Assembly: GCA_930971385.1 (NCBI GenBank)
Contig: CAKNGB010000005.1
Coordinates: 24,228-88,227 of the forward strand
Direction of reading: 5' to 3'
Source of the DNA: an uncultured Clostridia bacterium
GTDB lineage: Bacteria > Bacillota > Clostridia > Christensenellales > UBA1242
DNA length: 64,000 bases
The notes beneath the pieces were generated by a model that saw only the letters and a list, made by a program, of their open reading frames with translations, did not search any database and was not told the origin of the DNA. Positions 20,901 to 35,900 of the stretch are shown here, piece by piece (position 1 is the first letter of the stretch; each line of letters starts with the position of its first letter). The position numbers were made by a program, and so were the translations under genes.

Positions 20901-23900
20901 TCAACATCTGTTTCTGTCAGCCCTGCAACCACCGTTTACATTGCATATAACGACAACGCCTTCTATGGCGCAGTTTCCACAGATTTACCAGTTGAAGAAG
21001 TGACTGGAAGTGCTGTTGTTCCAACGGCAACTCGCGATGGCTACTCCTTCCTTGGCTGGTTTGTTGGAGACATTCAAATCACAAACAACGAGGGCGCGCT
21101 TCTTGCAAATGTTAGTGGCTACACCGACACAAACTCTCGCTGGATACACACAGAAAATGTCACCTTCGACGCTCATTGGTCGCAAGATAGATTTGCTATC
21201 CATTTGAACCTTAACGAAGGAACGCTCACAAACGAAAATATTTCAAACAACACCGTTTATGCACTCTTTGACTCTCAAACTCTCTATGTTGACCAAACTT
21301 CTTCCACCACGGTTAACCCTGTTGCAGAACGCACTGGCTATACCTTCCTTGGATGGAGCACAACACAAGACGATGAGGAAACAATCATCATTGATGCAAG
21401 CGGAAACTTAATTAATAACTTCACTTCCACAAGTGCCACAACTGAGGTTTATGCTTGCTGGCAAGTGAACACCTATGGCGTTATCCTTGACCTTAACACC
21501 GAGGATGCAAGCGCTGAAATTGAAAGTGATGTTCAAATTTCTGACAACACCATTTACATCACTTATGGCACACAAAACATCTATAACGCTCGCGAAAACG
21601 GCACGGCTGTTCATCCAACTGCAACACGCACTGGCTACACCTTTGTTGGTTGGTCACAAAACCCTGATGCAACTGTGCTTGCAGATTGCTTAATCGACCA
21701 AGACGGCAATATGCGTGGCAACTCCTCAATTGCAACTGAGGGAACAACTCTATATGCAGTTTGGGCAGTGCAATCTTTCTACATCACAATCGACCTCACA
21801 AACGGACACATCGACACTGAAAGTTTAACAATCACAGGTTCTGACCTTGAAGCCACACAAACCAATGTTTATCGCGTGGCATATGAGTCAAACGTGAGAA
21901 TTTCCTTCAACACTCTTGCAGGCTACACCTTTGACCACTTCACAGTTTTAGATGAAGACGGCACAGAGATTAACGACCTTACAATCAACACCGTTTCAAA
22001 TGGTTATGAATTTGTTATGCCAGCATATAACTTCACTTTGGTGTTCAATTCTAAGGCTAACCTTATAGGCGCAACCTTGAACCTTAATGATGAAGTTGGC
22101 GACACTAAGGCTGACGCGTTAACAACAGAACTATCTGACGGAATTTACATTGAATATGCAAGCGCAAACATCTATGCAGATAGAACAGACATCACAACCC
22201 CTGTTGGCGAGGCTATCACTGTTGTTGCAACGCGCGATGGATATAACTTCCTCGGCTGGTCGCTCAGCGGAAGCGCAACCACAGCGGACGAATGCATAAT
22301 CGGCGCAGACGGAGCGCTTAAACAAAACTTCACTTCTTCCACAACCGACGGCGTCATCCTCTATGCAATTTGGGAGAAAACTGAGGTTTCCTATGAAATT
22401 AATTACTACTTTGAAAACATCTTAGACTCCAATTTCACACACGACACCGCAAGACAACCTGATGTTGTTGAAACTGGCGAGGTTGACACAGCGGTTAACT
22501 ACTTAACATACGCTGTTGATATTGCTGGCTTTACATATTCAAGATACGAAACCAACAACACCAATAATCAATCAACAAATATCCGCGGAGACGGAAACCT
22601 TGTTATCAATCTTTACTACACAAGAGATCTTTTTGACCTCACAATTAACAACAATAATGGCGATGAACTCATTGTGGTTCCTGACCAAAAATTTGAAAGC
22701 ACTTACACTTTAACTGAGCCAATAAACACTGGCTATAACTTCAACGGCTGGCAACTAGAAAACGGCGTGGGACAAATTGACGGCGACGAATTTACTTTCG
22801 GCGACGGAAATGCCCTTGTTTACGCTCAATGGGAGGCAAAAATCATCCTCATTAACCTCAGCGCTGGTGCTGGCGACAGTGTAAGTCGCGCCTTGTTCTA
22901 TGTTCGTTATAACACAACTGAAATTTTTGAAGATGCAGAGGGGCTTACTCCAATAAGCGAACCTTTAACAGCATCAAGAGTTGGTTATAACTTCACAGGC
23001 TTCACATATAACAAAAATTTAATTATCAACCAAGCAGGTAATTTGGTGGCAAATTGGACTGTTTCTGACACAACAATCACACTTATTGCTGGGTTTACTC
23101 CTGCTAATTACACCATAACTCTTGACCAAAACTATGGAAGCGCAGAAAGCAGTGAAATTGATTACACAATTTTAACTCCAATCGACCTTCCAACATTAAC
23201 TCGCGACGGCTACACCTTTAATGGTTGGAGAGTTTCTGCAAATGCAGGCGAGAATTTGGACGGAACATTCGCTTGGACATTAAATGAAACCTTTAGCGTT
23301 TCCGACGGCGTAATTCCTCAAATTCCAGCAGGTAGACATGGCAATGTGACCTTAGAGGCAATTTGGCAACTTAACGAATACACTGCCACATTCTCAACAC
23401 AAACAAGCGAAGTGATAAACCCTATCACTTATGATATTACCAACCCTCTTGAACTTCCATTTGTGGAAAGAGACGGCTATAACTTCTTAGGCTGGGTGGT
23501 TGACGAAGGCGCAGAGGGCAACTGGAGCGAAGGCGACACCTATCAAATCGGCGCTTCTCCAGCAAATATGTGGGGAGATGTTTCCTTCACAGCAACTTGG
23601 GAAACTGTTGGCTACACAGCATCCTTTAACGCAGGCGAAGGTAGCGCGGTTGAGGACATTCCATTCACAATCGAATCTTCCTTCAATATGCCATCATCAA
23701 CACGTTCAGGTTATGATTTAACTCTTTGGACGGTTGACGAGGGCGCAGAAGGCAACTGGGTGGCTGGCGAAACTTACACGGTCGGCGAACTTATCAGTGC
23801 TGGCAAGTGGGGAGATGTTTCCTTCACAGCAACTTGGACGGCTCAAACCTACACCGTGACCTTTGACGCACCAAACTTTATAACATATCCTTATAGCGTG

Positions 23901-26900
23901 ACAGCAAACGGCGGAAATATAACAAGCGAGGTTGTTGCAAACGAACTTGTTGCAACCTACACTGCAAATGCTGGCGGAACAGGATTTACTGCTACCACCT
24001 CAGCAATGGAAGCAGGCGAATACGCTTGGACAATTCAAGTTCGTGCTAGTCGTGAAATATCTGGCATTTCTCTTGGCGTGGGAAGTGAAGGTGTGATGAG
24101 CGATATAACGCTTTCAACTGATTGGCAAACTTTTACATTTAACTTCACCTTAACAAGTGGAAATAATTTCACATTAACATCTTCTGCACTCGGCGAAGGC
24201 GACAATATTGAATTCAAGTGCCTTTCTATCCAACAAATTTCTGAAATGACAGCGGACAATGCGATTGGAAATATAACTGTCACATATAATGAGGCGTATG
24301 GCACTCTTCCAACTCCAACACGCACTGGATATACCTTTGCAGGTTGGTATTTGGAGGAAACTTATGGCACACCTATCACAGCAACTTCAACCGTCACAAC
24401 AACTGGCGATCACACCTTGTATTCTCGCTGGACGGCAACACCATACACAATCACCTATGTTGACGGCGACAGCGAAACAGAAGAAGGCTATGACATCACA
24501 ACTCCTGTTCAACTTGAAGCACCAGAAAAAGTGGGCTACACATTCATGGGCTGGCAAGTTGAGGCAAATGCAGGTCAATACGCAGACGGAACATATGCTT
24601 GGAATGCTGGCGATGTTCTTAATGGCTCGCTTGGCACAGGCTTAATTGGCGATGTTAGATTAATTGCCGAATGGCAAGCAAACACAGTTCGCGTCACCTT
24701 GAACACCAACGACTCCACCGGCACGCGTGACGATGAAACAGTCCTTCCAAACGGCGGAATTGTTTACATCACATATGACGAAACAACAATCTATTCAAAT
24801 AGAACTGGCGAGACTTATCCATACACACCAGCTGGCGAAAAATTGAACCCAACCTTAACACGCTTTGGTTATAACTTCATGGGCTGGAGCACAACTCAAG
24901 ACGGTGCAAACATTGTGATTAACTCGGCAGGCGAACTCACTGCTCCTTGGACGGCAAGCGGAACAGACGGACAGACCTTATATGCTGTTTGGGAAGCAAA
25001 GGTTATCACTCTTAACTTAACAGGCGATGCAAGCACAACTGTTAACGACAGTGAAGTGTTCATCGAATTTGACGGCACAACTTTCTATGCTGACTATGAC
25101 GGCGAAAACTTGACCAACGAAATTGTGCCAATGGCAAATAAAGACGGCTATATTTTCAGCGGATTTATAATGGCGGGTGGCACACTTGTTATCAACAACC
25201 ACGGCGCAGTGGTAAATCGTTGGAACTATACCGACACTGAAACAGATTTAACCGCAACCTTTAATGCCGACACCTACACAATCACTTTTGTTGACGATGA
25301 TGATGACTCCACTGAGCTTGGCTCTGTTAACTACATCACCGACAGCACTGTTAACTTACTGCAACCAACTCGCGACGGCTACACCTTAAGTGGCTGGAGA
25401 GTTGTTGCAAGTGTTGGACAAATAGACGAAGAAACATACGCATGGACTGCGGATGAGTTTATCCAAACCTTCTTAAACTTCTCAACTGTTGGAAGATTTG
25501 GCGATGTCACCTTGGAAGCAGTTTGGGCTAATAATGAATACACCATTATTTACGATGCAAATGTTTCTGGGCTTATCAATCCTGAAACTCTTGGCGGTTC
25601 AACACCTTCCACTCTTGCACACTTCGACCAACAAGTGACAATCGCAAACAACGGCTATACGATTGACGGATATAAATTCCTTTCATGGAACACACAACGC
25701 GATGGACTTGGAACACCACTCGAAGAAGGGAAACAAGGAGTGTTCAACTTCACAAATGAAGTGAATGGAACTTACACACTTTATGCTCAATGGCAAATTC
25801 AATCCTACACCTTAACTCTTGAAATTGAAACGGCTGGAATTGACAGCGTTTCTGCAAGAGGCGAAGGCGTGACAGATAACAAAGATGGCACATACACTGT
25901 GGTTTATGGCTCTCAAGTGACATTAACGGCGAATGTGAAAAAAGGCTACACCTTCTCAATGTGGCGTGCAACCAGTGGAACGATTGCTGGAAGTGTTCTC
26001 ACAATGCCAGCAGTTAGCACCACCGTTTATGCAAGTGCAACTCCACAACAATTTGCAGTTTCCTATCAAGGCAACGAAGGAACAATCTATAACGGAACAA
26101 ATTGGGTTTCCACTTACAGTGTTAGCGTGGACTTTAACGCAACAATCACATTATTAGATGAAACAAGCGTTCAAAGAACAGGCTACACCTTCACTGGCTG
26201 GAACACAGAAGTAAACGGCACAGGAACTTTCTATGCTGGTGGTGCAACTTACACACATCAAACAACAGGAGTGCAAAACCTTTACGCTCAATGGACGCCA
26301 AATACCTATGTTGTCAACTTTGACGCACCTAACTATATCACTTACCCATATGTTGTGACAGCAAACGGCGGAAATGTGACAAGCAAGGTTGTTGCAAACG
26401 AACTTGTTGCAACCTACACCGCTGGCGACAATGCAACAGGTTTCACAATTTCCACCACATCACTTGACGCTGGTAGATATGCTTGGACAGTGGAAATTCG
26501 TGCAAGCAAGGAGTTAACTTTAACCACACTTGGCATTGCAAGTGAAGGAACTTTAAAAATTTCAACAGACTGGCAAACCTTTGTTCTTACATTTGATTTA
26601 ACAAGTGGAAATAACTTCGAATTAACCACAAGCGAACTTGCAAGTGGCGACTATGTTGAATTTAAAAATCTTGCCGTTCAGAAAGTTTCGGAAATCAACT
26701 CCGACACCGCTCTTGGCAATTTAACAGTCACATACGCGGGAACTTATGAAAATCTTCCAACTCCAACGCGCACTGGCTACACCTTCCTTGGCTGGAACAC
26801 CCTTCCACAAGAGGAAGTTGTGCTTGGAGAGTGGCAAGGAAGTGACACTCAAATCAACTCCAACTCCACAGTTTCAATTGCACAAAATCACACGCTATAC

Positions 26901-29900
26901 TCATGGTGGAGTTATAATCAATACACAATTAACTATGATTCAAACGATGCTAACTACTATGGCACAGCAACAGGTTCAACTGCAAGCACAAGCGCATACT
27001 ATGATAACTCTGTTCAATTAAGTGCTTGTGGCTTTAACCGTGACGGCTACACCTTTAGAGGTTGGACGCTTGACGCAGAGGGCAAAGGCACACTTTACAC
27101 CGCGGGACAACAAGATGTGTTCAACTTTGTGGCTTCTGGTTCTGTCACACTCTACGCTCAATGGACACCAATCACATACCACATCATTGTTAGAGACTCC
27201 GACACAGAGAGCCCTGCAACTGAAATTCAAATTGATGCTCCATTTGCAAGCACTTTAAGCGAACACATTTTAACCGATGTTTCAGCCTACACCAAAGACG
27301 GCTGGACGCTTAACGGTTTCTTTGTGACAAATGATAGCGTGATTTCAGGCACAAGTTTGATAACGGCACAAGGCTATCTTAATATGGATGTTGCTGGAAT
27401 TACTGATAACGGAATGTTCATTCATGTTGGCGATGTTGTTGTGACGGCAGTTTACACACCAAATCCATACACAGTTGTGTTCAACGGCAACGCTCGTCCT
27501 GACGACACAAGCACACCTGCCCCACTGTTTGACAACGGCACAAGCACCGAAACAAAAACTGTATATCACGACTCCACTTACGGACAAGACGGCTTCTGGC
27601 CAACACCATCTTACAGCGGTTATTACTTCTATGGCTATTCAGTTAGAAATGATTACACAATCATCGCTGTTGAAGTGTTCCTTAAAGAATATAGAAATTT
27701 CCAAGCGGAAGATATTACTGATGAATATATCTTAAACTATGAAACGGGTGGCGAAGGCGAAGATTCAGTTTTGAAATTTGTTTATCTAAAGAATGAGGCA
27801 GACACCAATGCAACAGAAATATCCGATGTTCTTTACACAACAGCAGAAAGAGAAAATGACTTCATTGAAGCCACCGACATTGTTGACGACTCATATGTGG
27901 GCGAGGATGAAACCATCAACCTCTATGCTATGTGGCTTGGAAGAAATGATATCGAGTATACAGTTTACTACTTACTTGAAGATATCACTTTGGATAGTGA
28001 AGCGACAGTCTTCCCAGAAAGACCAGCGGACGGCGGTTATCCAACAGTTGAGGAACTTCCAAAAGAGGGCGAGAACCTTCAATACACTTACACCGATGAA
28101 ACAGAAATTACTTCTTCTTTCACAGTGGAAAGAATTGAACATTTTGACAACGCACTCACGGCTGACTTTGTTATCAACTATTTGCAAAAATATCCATACA
28201 CAGGTTTCGACTATGTGACTTACGAATATGTTGATGATGTGATGAGCGGTGATAATAACACAATCATCTTCGCGTTCTACACTCGTCAAGCATACACGCT
28301 TAACCTTGAAATGCAAACAGGAATTGAAAGCGTTTCAGCAAGTGGCGAGGGCGTGACAGGTTCTAACGGCGTTTACAGCGTGAAATACGGCTCTTCTGTC
28401 ACACTTAACGCTGTTGCAGAAATTGGTTATAACTTTGGAAATGACGCAGTTAACTCTTGGGTTCAAAATTCTTCCGACTTAGGCACGGTTTCCATTTCCA
28501 ACAATGTTTATGGCACATCTGACAATCTTAACACCATCACCAACACTTTCAATATGAATGTGACAAGCGAGGTTAACTTGTCGATTAAGGCAATTCCTGA
28601 CACTGACACGGCTTATGTTGTTCAATACTTCTTTGAAGATGTCAATCACGCAGGCTCATTCGTTCAAAGACTAGAACATCCAGATGTGGACGAAACTGGC
28701 ACAACCGATGAGGATATCGCGCTTAGCACATATTCAATCTCTATCGCAGGCTTTAGTTATGCTTACTACACATCCTCTTCCACAACCGACACCGATGTTC
28801 GCGACGGTTCACTTAACATCGACGGCGACGGCTCAAGAGTGATTAAACTTTACTACACTCTTGCCACCAACATCACCTTCGGTTTTGCAACCGACTGGCC
28901 AAACGGACAAAGCACAATGAGCGTGACCGTGGCTGGAGATGTTTCTGAAAGCCTTATGAATGTTGGTGTGAAGTTTGAACAAACTGTTCAAGTTTCCATA
29001 ACAATTAAAGAGGGCTACACCTTAACTGGCTTAACTTCCTCTAACCCATCCATTATGGCAAATGTTGCGGTTGGTGATATGGGAGAAAATAACGGAACTT
29101 ACACCTATTCTTTCTTAATGCCAAGCGAATCCTTCACATACACTGCAAACATCACAAGAAACACCGACACATCGTTTAATGTGGTTTACCTATTTGAAAA
29201 CCTTGAAAACGACGAGGGAACTCTTGGAAATGATAAATACTCCACAATGCCAAATCATCCTGGTGTAACTGGTGAAGGCACAACCGAAGCGGAAATCACA
29301 AGAGAACTTCTTGAAAGCCAAGCCTTAATTCCAACTGAACCTGGTTTTGCCATCTCCAATGTGGGTGCAATCACAGTTTCGGACGGCACAGAAAACTTTA
29401 ACCCAGTTTACATCGACGGTGCTGGAAATTCCACGGTTTATGTTTACTTCACTCGCCTTGAATATACCGTCACAATCAACTATGTTTACGGCGATAATTC
29501 CGACTTTGCTGGAACCACAAGAGAAAGCAAAGTGTTTGAAAATGTTCGCCACGGCGCAAGCGTGAACGATGTTGCAAGCCCAAAATATAACGGTTATGCA
29601 CTTGTTGAATCTAACCAAAACACAATCTCCGTCACAGTTAACGCAGACGATGTTGTGGTTAATGTGGCATATAACCCAATTTCCTACATCATCACCTATG
29701 AATACGACGGCGGGAGCGTAACCACAGAGGGAACAACATCATATAACATTGAAGATGTCATCACTCTTCCAAAATTAGAGAAAGAGGGCTGGAACTTCTT
29801 ATACTTTGAAGTTTCTGAAATCGACGAAACCACCAACTTTGTTATGAACGAACACTTCCAAGAAGCAACAATTCCTGCTGGAAAATACGGCGATGTTGAA

Positions 29901-32900
29901 TTCACTGCAATTTGGAGTGCAAACGAATTTGGCGTTTCCTTCAACCTCACACACTTAACATATTCGGCAGACTCCTTAACAGCAACAAGCGGTGTGCCAT
30001 ACACGGCAACCTTGATTGCAGATGAGGGATATGCTCTTCCAACTTCCGTTCAAGTTTCCATTAACGGAGAAATTGTGGAAAGTGGATATAGCTACACCGA
30101 CGGCGTTATCACAATCTCTGGCAATGCAGTTGTTGGCAACATCATAATAACTGCATCTGGCACGCCAGAACGCTTTATGGTGACCTTGAACCTTAACGAT
30201 GCAAGACTTACCCATGGTTCAACAAATGCAAGCGTTAGCCTTGAGGGTGTTCAAGTTAACGAAAACGGCGAAATTGAACTTTGGGCTGTTTATGACGGTA
30301 ACTATTCCACGCTTTACACAACAGAGGATGGAAACACAAGCGTTAGCCTTGCAGACTTCACCTCTGAAAATGTGACAAGAATGGGATATAACTTCAGTGC
30401 AAGATGGTTCATGACAGACCTCTATGCTGATGCAAGCACAGCAACAGCACAAGAAGTGACTGCAAACACCACCTTTGCAAATGCCAATAACTCGACAAAT
30501 CTTTATGCTTATTGGACAACAAAGATCATCACTGTTAACTTAACGCTCGACTCTAGTCATACGGACGGAGAGTTAACACATCAAACTGTTTACGTTAAAT
30601 TTGACCAAACAGGAATTTACTCCGATGAAAGTGCCACACTCACTTGCGCACCAAGTGCAAGAGACTATGGCTACACATTTGAAGGCTTCTATCTTGGCGA
30701 TGAAGAAGTGATTTCTGAAAATGGAGCACTTGTAAGCGCTTGGACAAGAGGCGACACAACGGAAACTTTAACAACAAGTTTCACTGCAACTCCATACACA
30801 ATCACTTATTCAGCAGGTGGAATTAGCGGTGTCACACTTCCAACTCCAAACGAAGTGGAATACACCATCGAGTCTAACTTCACACTTCAAAGTGCAACTC
30901 GCGACGGACGCACCTTTGCTGGTTGGACAACAAGTGAAAATGTTGGCGAACTTGCTGACAGATACAGTTGGGTGGCAGGCGAAACTTACACAACCGACAC
31001 CAATGTTAATGGCAAGTATGGCAATGTCACACTTGTGGCAACTTGGACGGCAACTTCATACTATATAACCTATGACCTTGACGGCGGAGAATTTACTGGC
31101 GAAGAGACCTTAACTCAAGAATACAACATCGACTCAACCTCCACAATCTATCCATCCACTTCTATGCAAAAACAAGGATACATCTTTGTTAACTTTGTTG
31201 TGACAAGTGAAACGGATGGCTCATGGACGCAAAATGCCACTATCGACGCAGGCTCAACCTTGAATGGCAAGTGGGGAAATGCCACACTTAGAGCAGTTTG
31301 GCAGGCTCTTCCAAACAATGTCACAATTAATGTGGCAAATACAACTCCAACCTATGACCAAGGTCAAACCGTGCTTAGCGGAAACGCATATTCAGCAACA
31401 ATCACTGCAAACGCTGGATATACTCTACCTACGGCCATCACAGTTCAAGTGGGCGAACAAACACTCACTGAGGGTGATGAGGGCACAGGGCAATATTCTT
31501 ATAACGAAACAACAGGCGAAATTGAAATTTATGAAGGCGTAATCAACGGCGCAGTTTCCATCACAGGAAGCGCAACGCCAAACACCTATAACGCAAACAT
31601 CACTGGTGTTAACGCAACTGTCAGTGTTGACAACTTATCCTTCACAACTTCAATCACACATCCAGTCACAACTGGCGTATCCTTCACAGTTTATGCAAGA
31701 CCAAACGCTGGCTATGGCGAAAATGACCAAATCTCCTTCCAAGCAAATGGCGCAAGCGTCAGTGCAACGGAAGAGGATAATGGAACTTACTATGTGACAG
31801 TTTCTAACTTCACCGATGAGTTCTCATTAACAGTGACTGCAACACCTAACCAAAACGATGTTATCTTCGATTTAACCAACCTTAAACAAGACAGCGGAAG
31901 TTTGACGGTTAATAGTGGCGCTTCTTACACGGCAAGAATTAGTGCAGAGGATGGCTACTCCATTCCAACCACAATTGAAGTGTATAACGGCGAAACCTTG
32001 CTCACAGCGGGCGAAGGCGGACAATACACATATAACTCTGCAACTGGCGAAATCACCATCAACGCAGGTGTTATCACTGATGATGTTACAGTTGTGGCAA
32101 GTGGCGTTGCTTTAAGATTCAGCGTCAACTTCAACATTAACGACAGCACAAGCGGAAACGGCACAACCGAGGTTCTCAGCGTTGTTGTTAATGGCAGCAA
32201 CTTGACAATTCAAAATGATGTTATCACACTTTGGATAACCTATGGCACAAACTATGGCACACTTTACTTAGCACAATCTGGCGACACCTCCTTCTCGCTC
32301 AGTGCTTTGACAAGTGCTATAACTCGCCTTGGCTACACACTTGACGGCTGGTATCTTAACCCATTCAGCCTTGGAACAACTCCAAGTGGCGAGGAAATCA
32401 CAGACAGCACAACCTTTGCAAATGCTAACAATTCAACAATTCTTTATGCTTACTGGACAAGAAATCCGAGAACTCAATATGTTGTTAACCACTATCAAAT
32501 GAATTTGGATGGCAACTATGATGATGATCCAACTGAAACCGAAACTCTTTACGGCGAAACCGACAGCGAAATCTCGCCAGAAAGAAAAGTTTATGAAGGT
32601 TTCACAGCACCAGTTGCCCAAACCGAAACAATTAATGCAGACGGCACAACAGTTATCGACTACTACTACACAAGAAACTATCACATCTTAACTTTAACAG
32701 GTGAAACAGGCGTGGCAACAGTTTCTGCAAATGTTGCTCACACTGTTCAAGGCGACTTTGAAGATGATGTTCTAAGTCAAGGACAATATCGCGTTTACTA
32801 TGGCGACACTGTCACAATCGACGCAACTGCAAGCATTGGCTATGTGTTTAAAGGACAGTGGCAAAAGACAAGTGAATATTCTCCTAACTTAACCGACAGC

Positions 32901-35900
32901 ACAGGAACAGCAAAGACCTTTACAATGGTTGATTATGCAGTTTCCTATGAAGCACTTGTTGATGAAGACACCGTGACAATCACACTTAACGGAAACGGCG
33001 GAACATTCACAAATAGTGAGGAAACCACAACCGTTGAAATCACATACCTATCTAACTATGGCACACTTGAAACACCAACTCGTCAAGGCTTCACCTTTGG
33101 CGGATGGTTCACACAAGACCTTGAGGATGATGCAGACATTTCCACACTTACACCTGTCACATCGCAAACTCAAGTGACAAATCCAGAAGCACACACCTTA
33201 TTTGCTTATTGGACAACAAATGTTCACACCTTCACGGTTAGATACTTATATGCTGACGGACAAACAGCAAGTGAAGAATATTCTGAAAATATCAATTTTG
33301 GCGAAACTTGGACTGTTCCTGAAAGACCACTTACTGGCTATAACTACACAGTTAACTCGGGCGACTACGGCAATGCAACAACAGGTTCAATGCCAGATGA
33401 CGACTTACTTGTTATTGTCACATACACAGCAAAGACATATAACATCATTCTTCACTCCAACTATCCAGAAGGATATGACGATGAAGAAAATGTGACCTTA
33501 ACTGCAACATATAACCAGCCATTCTCAGTCACCACAATCTCGAACTTAGGTTGGGGTGTTGATGGATATGGCTTCAGCGGTTGGTATCAATCAGCAGAAG
33601 GAACTGGCGATGACGGCTGGCGCGACGGCTACACAATCGACAGATGGACAAATGATTTAACAGAGGATATGAACCTCTATGCAAGATGGAGTGCAAACAC
33701 TGGGCTATCCTATCATGTTGACATCTATCTTATGGACACCGACGGGCAATACAGCTCATCTTACTCAGATTCATTCCCACGCGCAGATGCAACCACAGAT
33801 GTTCCATTGACATTCACTTATAATGCAACTTCTGCAACTGTTAATGGCACACCATATAACTACACAGGCTTCACATTCGACACTTCTCGTTTGCCAGCAG
33901 ATGAAATCATCGTGGCAACAGACGGCTCAACAAGAGTTGCTCTCTATTTTGCTAGAATTGAGTTTACATTGACCATTAATGCAGGTGAAGGAATAACCTC
34001 TGTTTCTCCAACAGGAACAAAAACCTACTATTATGGCGAAGAAGTGGAAATCAGCGCAGTTGTTGCAAGCGGATATAGATGGACAGGTTTTGTTGTGGCT
34101 GACTCCTCAACAACTCCTGGTGGCTTAACACAAGGCGCACTTGGCGAAACCACTCAAACAATCACAATGGGCAATGGCAACACCATTCTTAATGCCACCG
34201 CTGTTAAAGATACCTTCACTCTTTACTTCGAGTTAAATGGCGGAACCTATCCAGGCTCTGTTCAAACAGACGAACAAGGCAGAATTTATGTGACAGGCGA
34301 ATATCAATCGACCTATACATTGCTCACGCCAACTAAGACAGGCTATAACTTCCTTGGTTGGACTCTTCAAGAGGGTAGTGTTGGTTCGCTTAGTGACACC
34401 ACTTTCACCTTTGGCGCAGGAAATGCTACCGCAGTTGCTAACTGGGAAGCAGATAGATATCAAGTGACACTTAACCTTAACGATTTCTATAATGAAAACG
34501 GCTCAACAACAGCAAGAACAATTGTCACAACAAGAAACGATAATCCAGAAGGCACAAGTGGAACAAGCCTAACCTTAGATAATGGCACAATCACACTTTA
34601 CATCGACTTTAATTCTAATTATTCACATCTCTACATCTCAGAAGATAGCGATGAATATGTTTCTATCAACGACTTTAGCAATGTCACCTTACTTAGAAAT
34701 GGCTACACATTTGTTAACTTCACTCTTGGCGAAGATGTTATCACAAACGGCACAACCTTTAACACCGACGGTAATGTGGAACTTGTTGCTAATTGGACGG
34801 CTACCTCTTACACCTTAACAGTGAATGCAAGTGTTGCTGGAAAGGCAACGATTGAAGTTAGTGGTTTAGGCGTGACCGACAACGAAAACGGCACCTATAG
34901 TGTTGTGTTCGACAGCGCCGTTACAGTTAACACCATAGTTTCCGATGGCTACACATTCATAAGATACGCAAATGGAGATGTTCAACTTTCCACAAACAAT
35001 CCATACACATTTAACTACACAACTCCATCGGCACTCACCGTCACAAGCGTGATTTCAGCAAATGTATACACAATTCACTATAACGCTAACGGCGGTAGCG
35101 GTCCATCCGACACCACAACAGCGCGCTATGACGAAAAAACAACAATTTCAAACGGCTCAGGCTTCACACGCACAGGCTATGACTTTGCTGGTTGGACAAT
35201 CACAATTGGCGAACAAGTTTACACCACAACAAGTGTAGAAAACGAAAATGCCATCACCGAAACAGGACTTTATGTTCTTCCAGACGGCACTCACAGAGCG
35301 TTCAATCTTGCAACCACTGGCAATGTCACCTTGAACGCGGTTTGGACGGCAAGAACCTATAACGTCACCTTTGATGAACGCGACGGAAGCGAAATCACAG
35401 ATATCTCTGGTGCAACTTACGACACAGCAGCTGCCATCAGCGGAACATCCACAAAACAAGGCTACACCTTTGGTGGATTTGCTTTAGCTGAAGGCGCAAC
35501 TTCCTCAATTGTGGAAGAAATCACAGATATCACAGGCTATGACACATTAAGCGAATATCTTGTTGCAAACAGAACAAGAGGAATTTACCTATATGCAGGC
35601 ACTTACTATGTGTTCAACCTTTCTTCAGAAAATAACGCAACAGTTCCTGTTTATGTGATTTGGACTCCAGCATCCTCTTCCTACACAGTAAATTACTACC
35701 TTGAAACTGTGGACGGAAGATTCGTGCTTGACACAAGCGAGGAAATCACCACCGAATTTGGCGAAGAATTCGCAACGTATTCTAGGACAATAAGCGAAGG
35801 AATTCTTTCCGATCAATTTGTCACCATCGATCAGTCTGTTTCTTACACAGGATTTAGACTTAACCTTCTTCATGAGGGAACGGTGACAAATGGCAATGTT

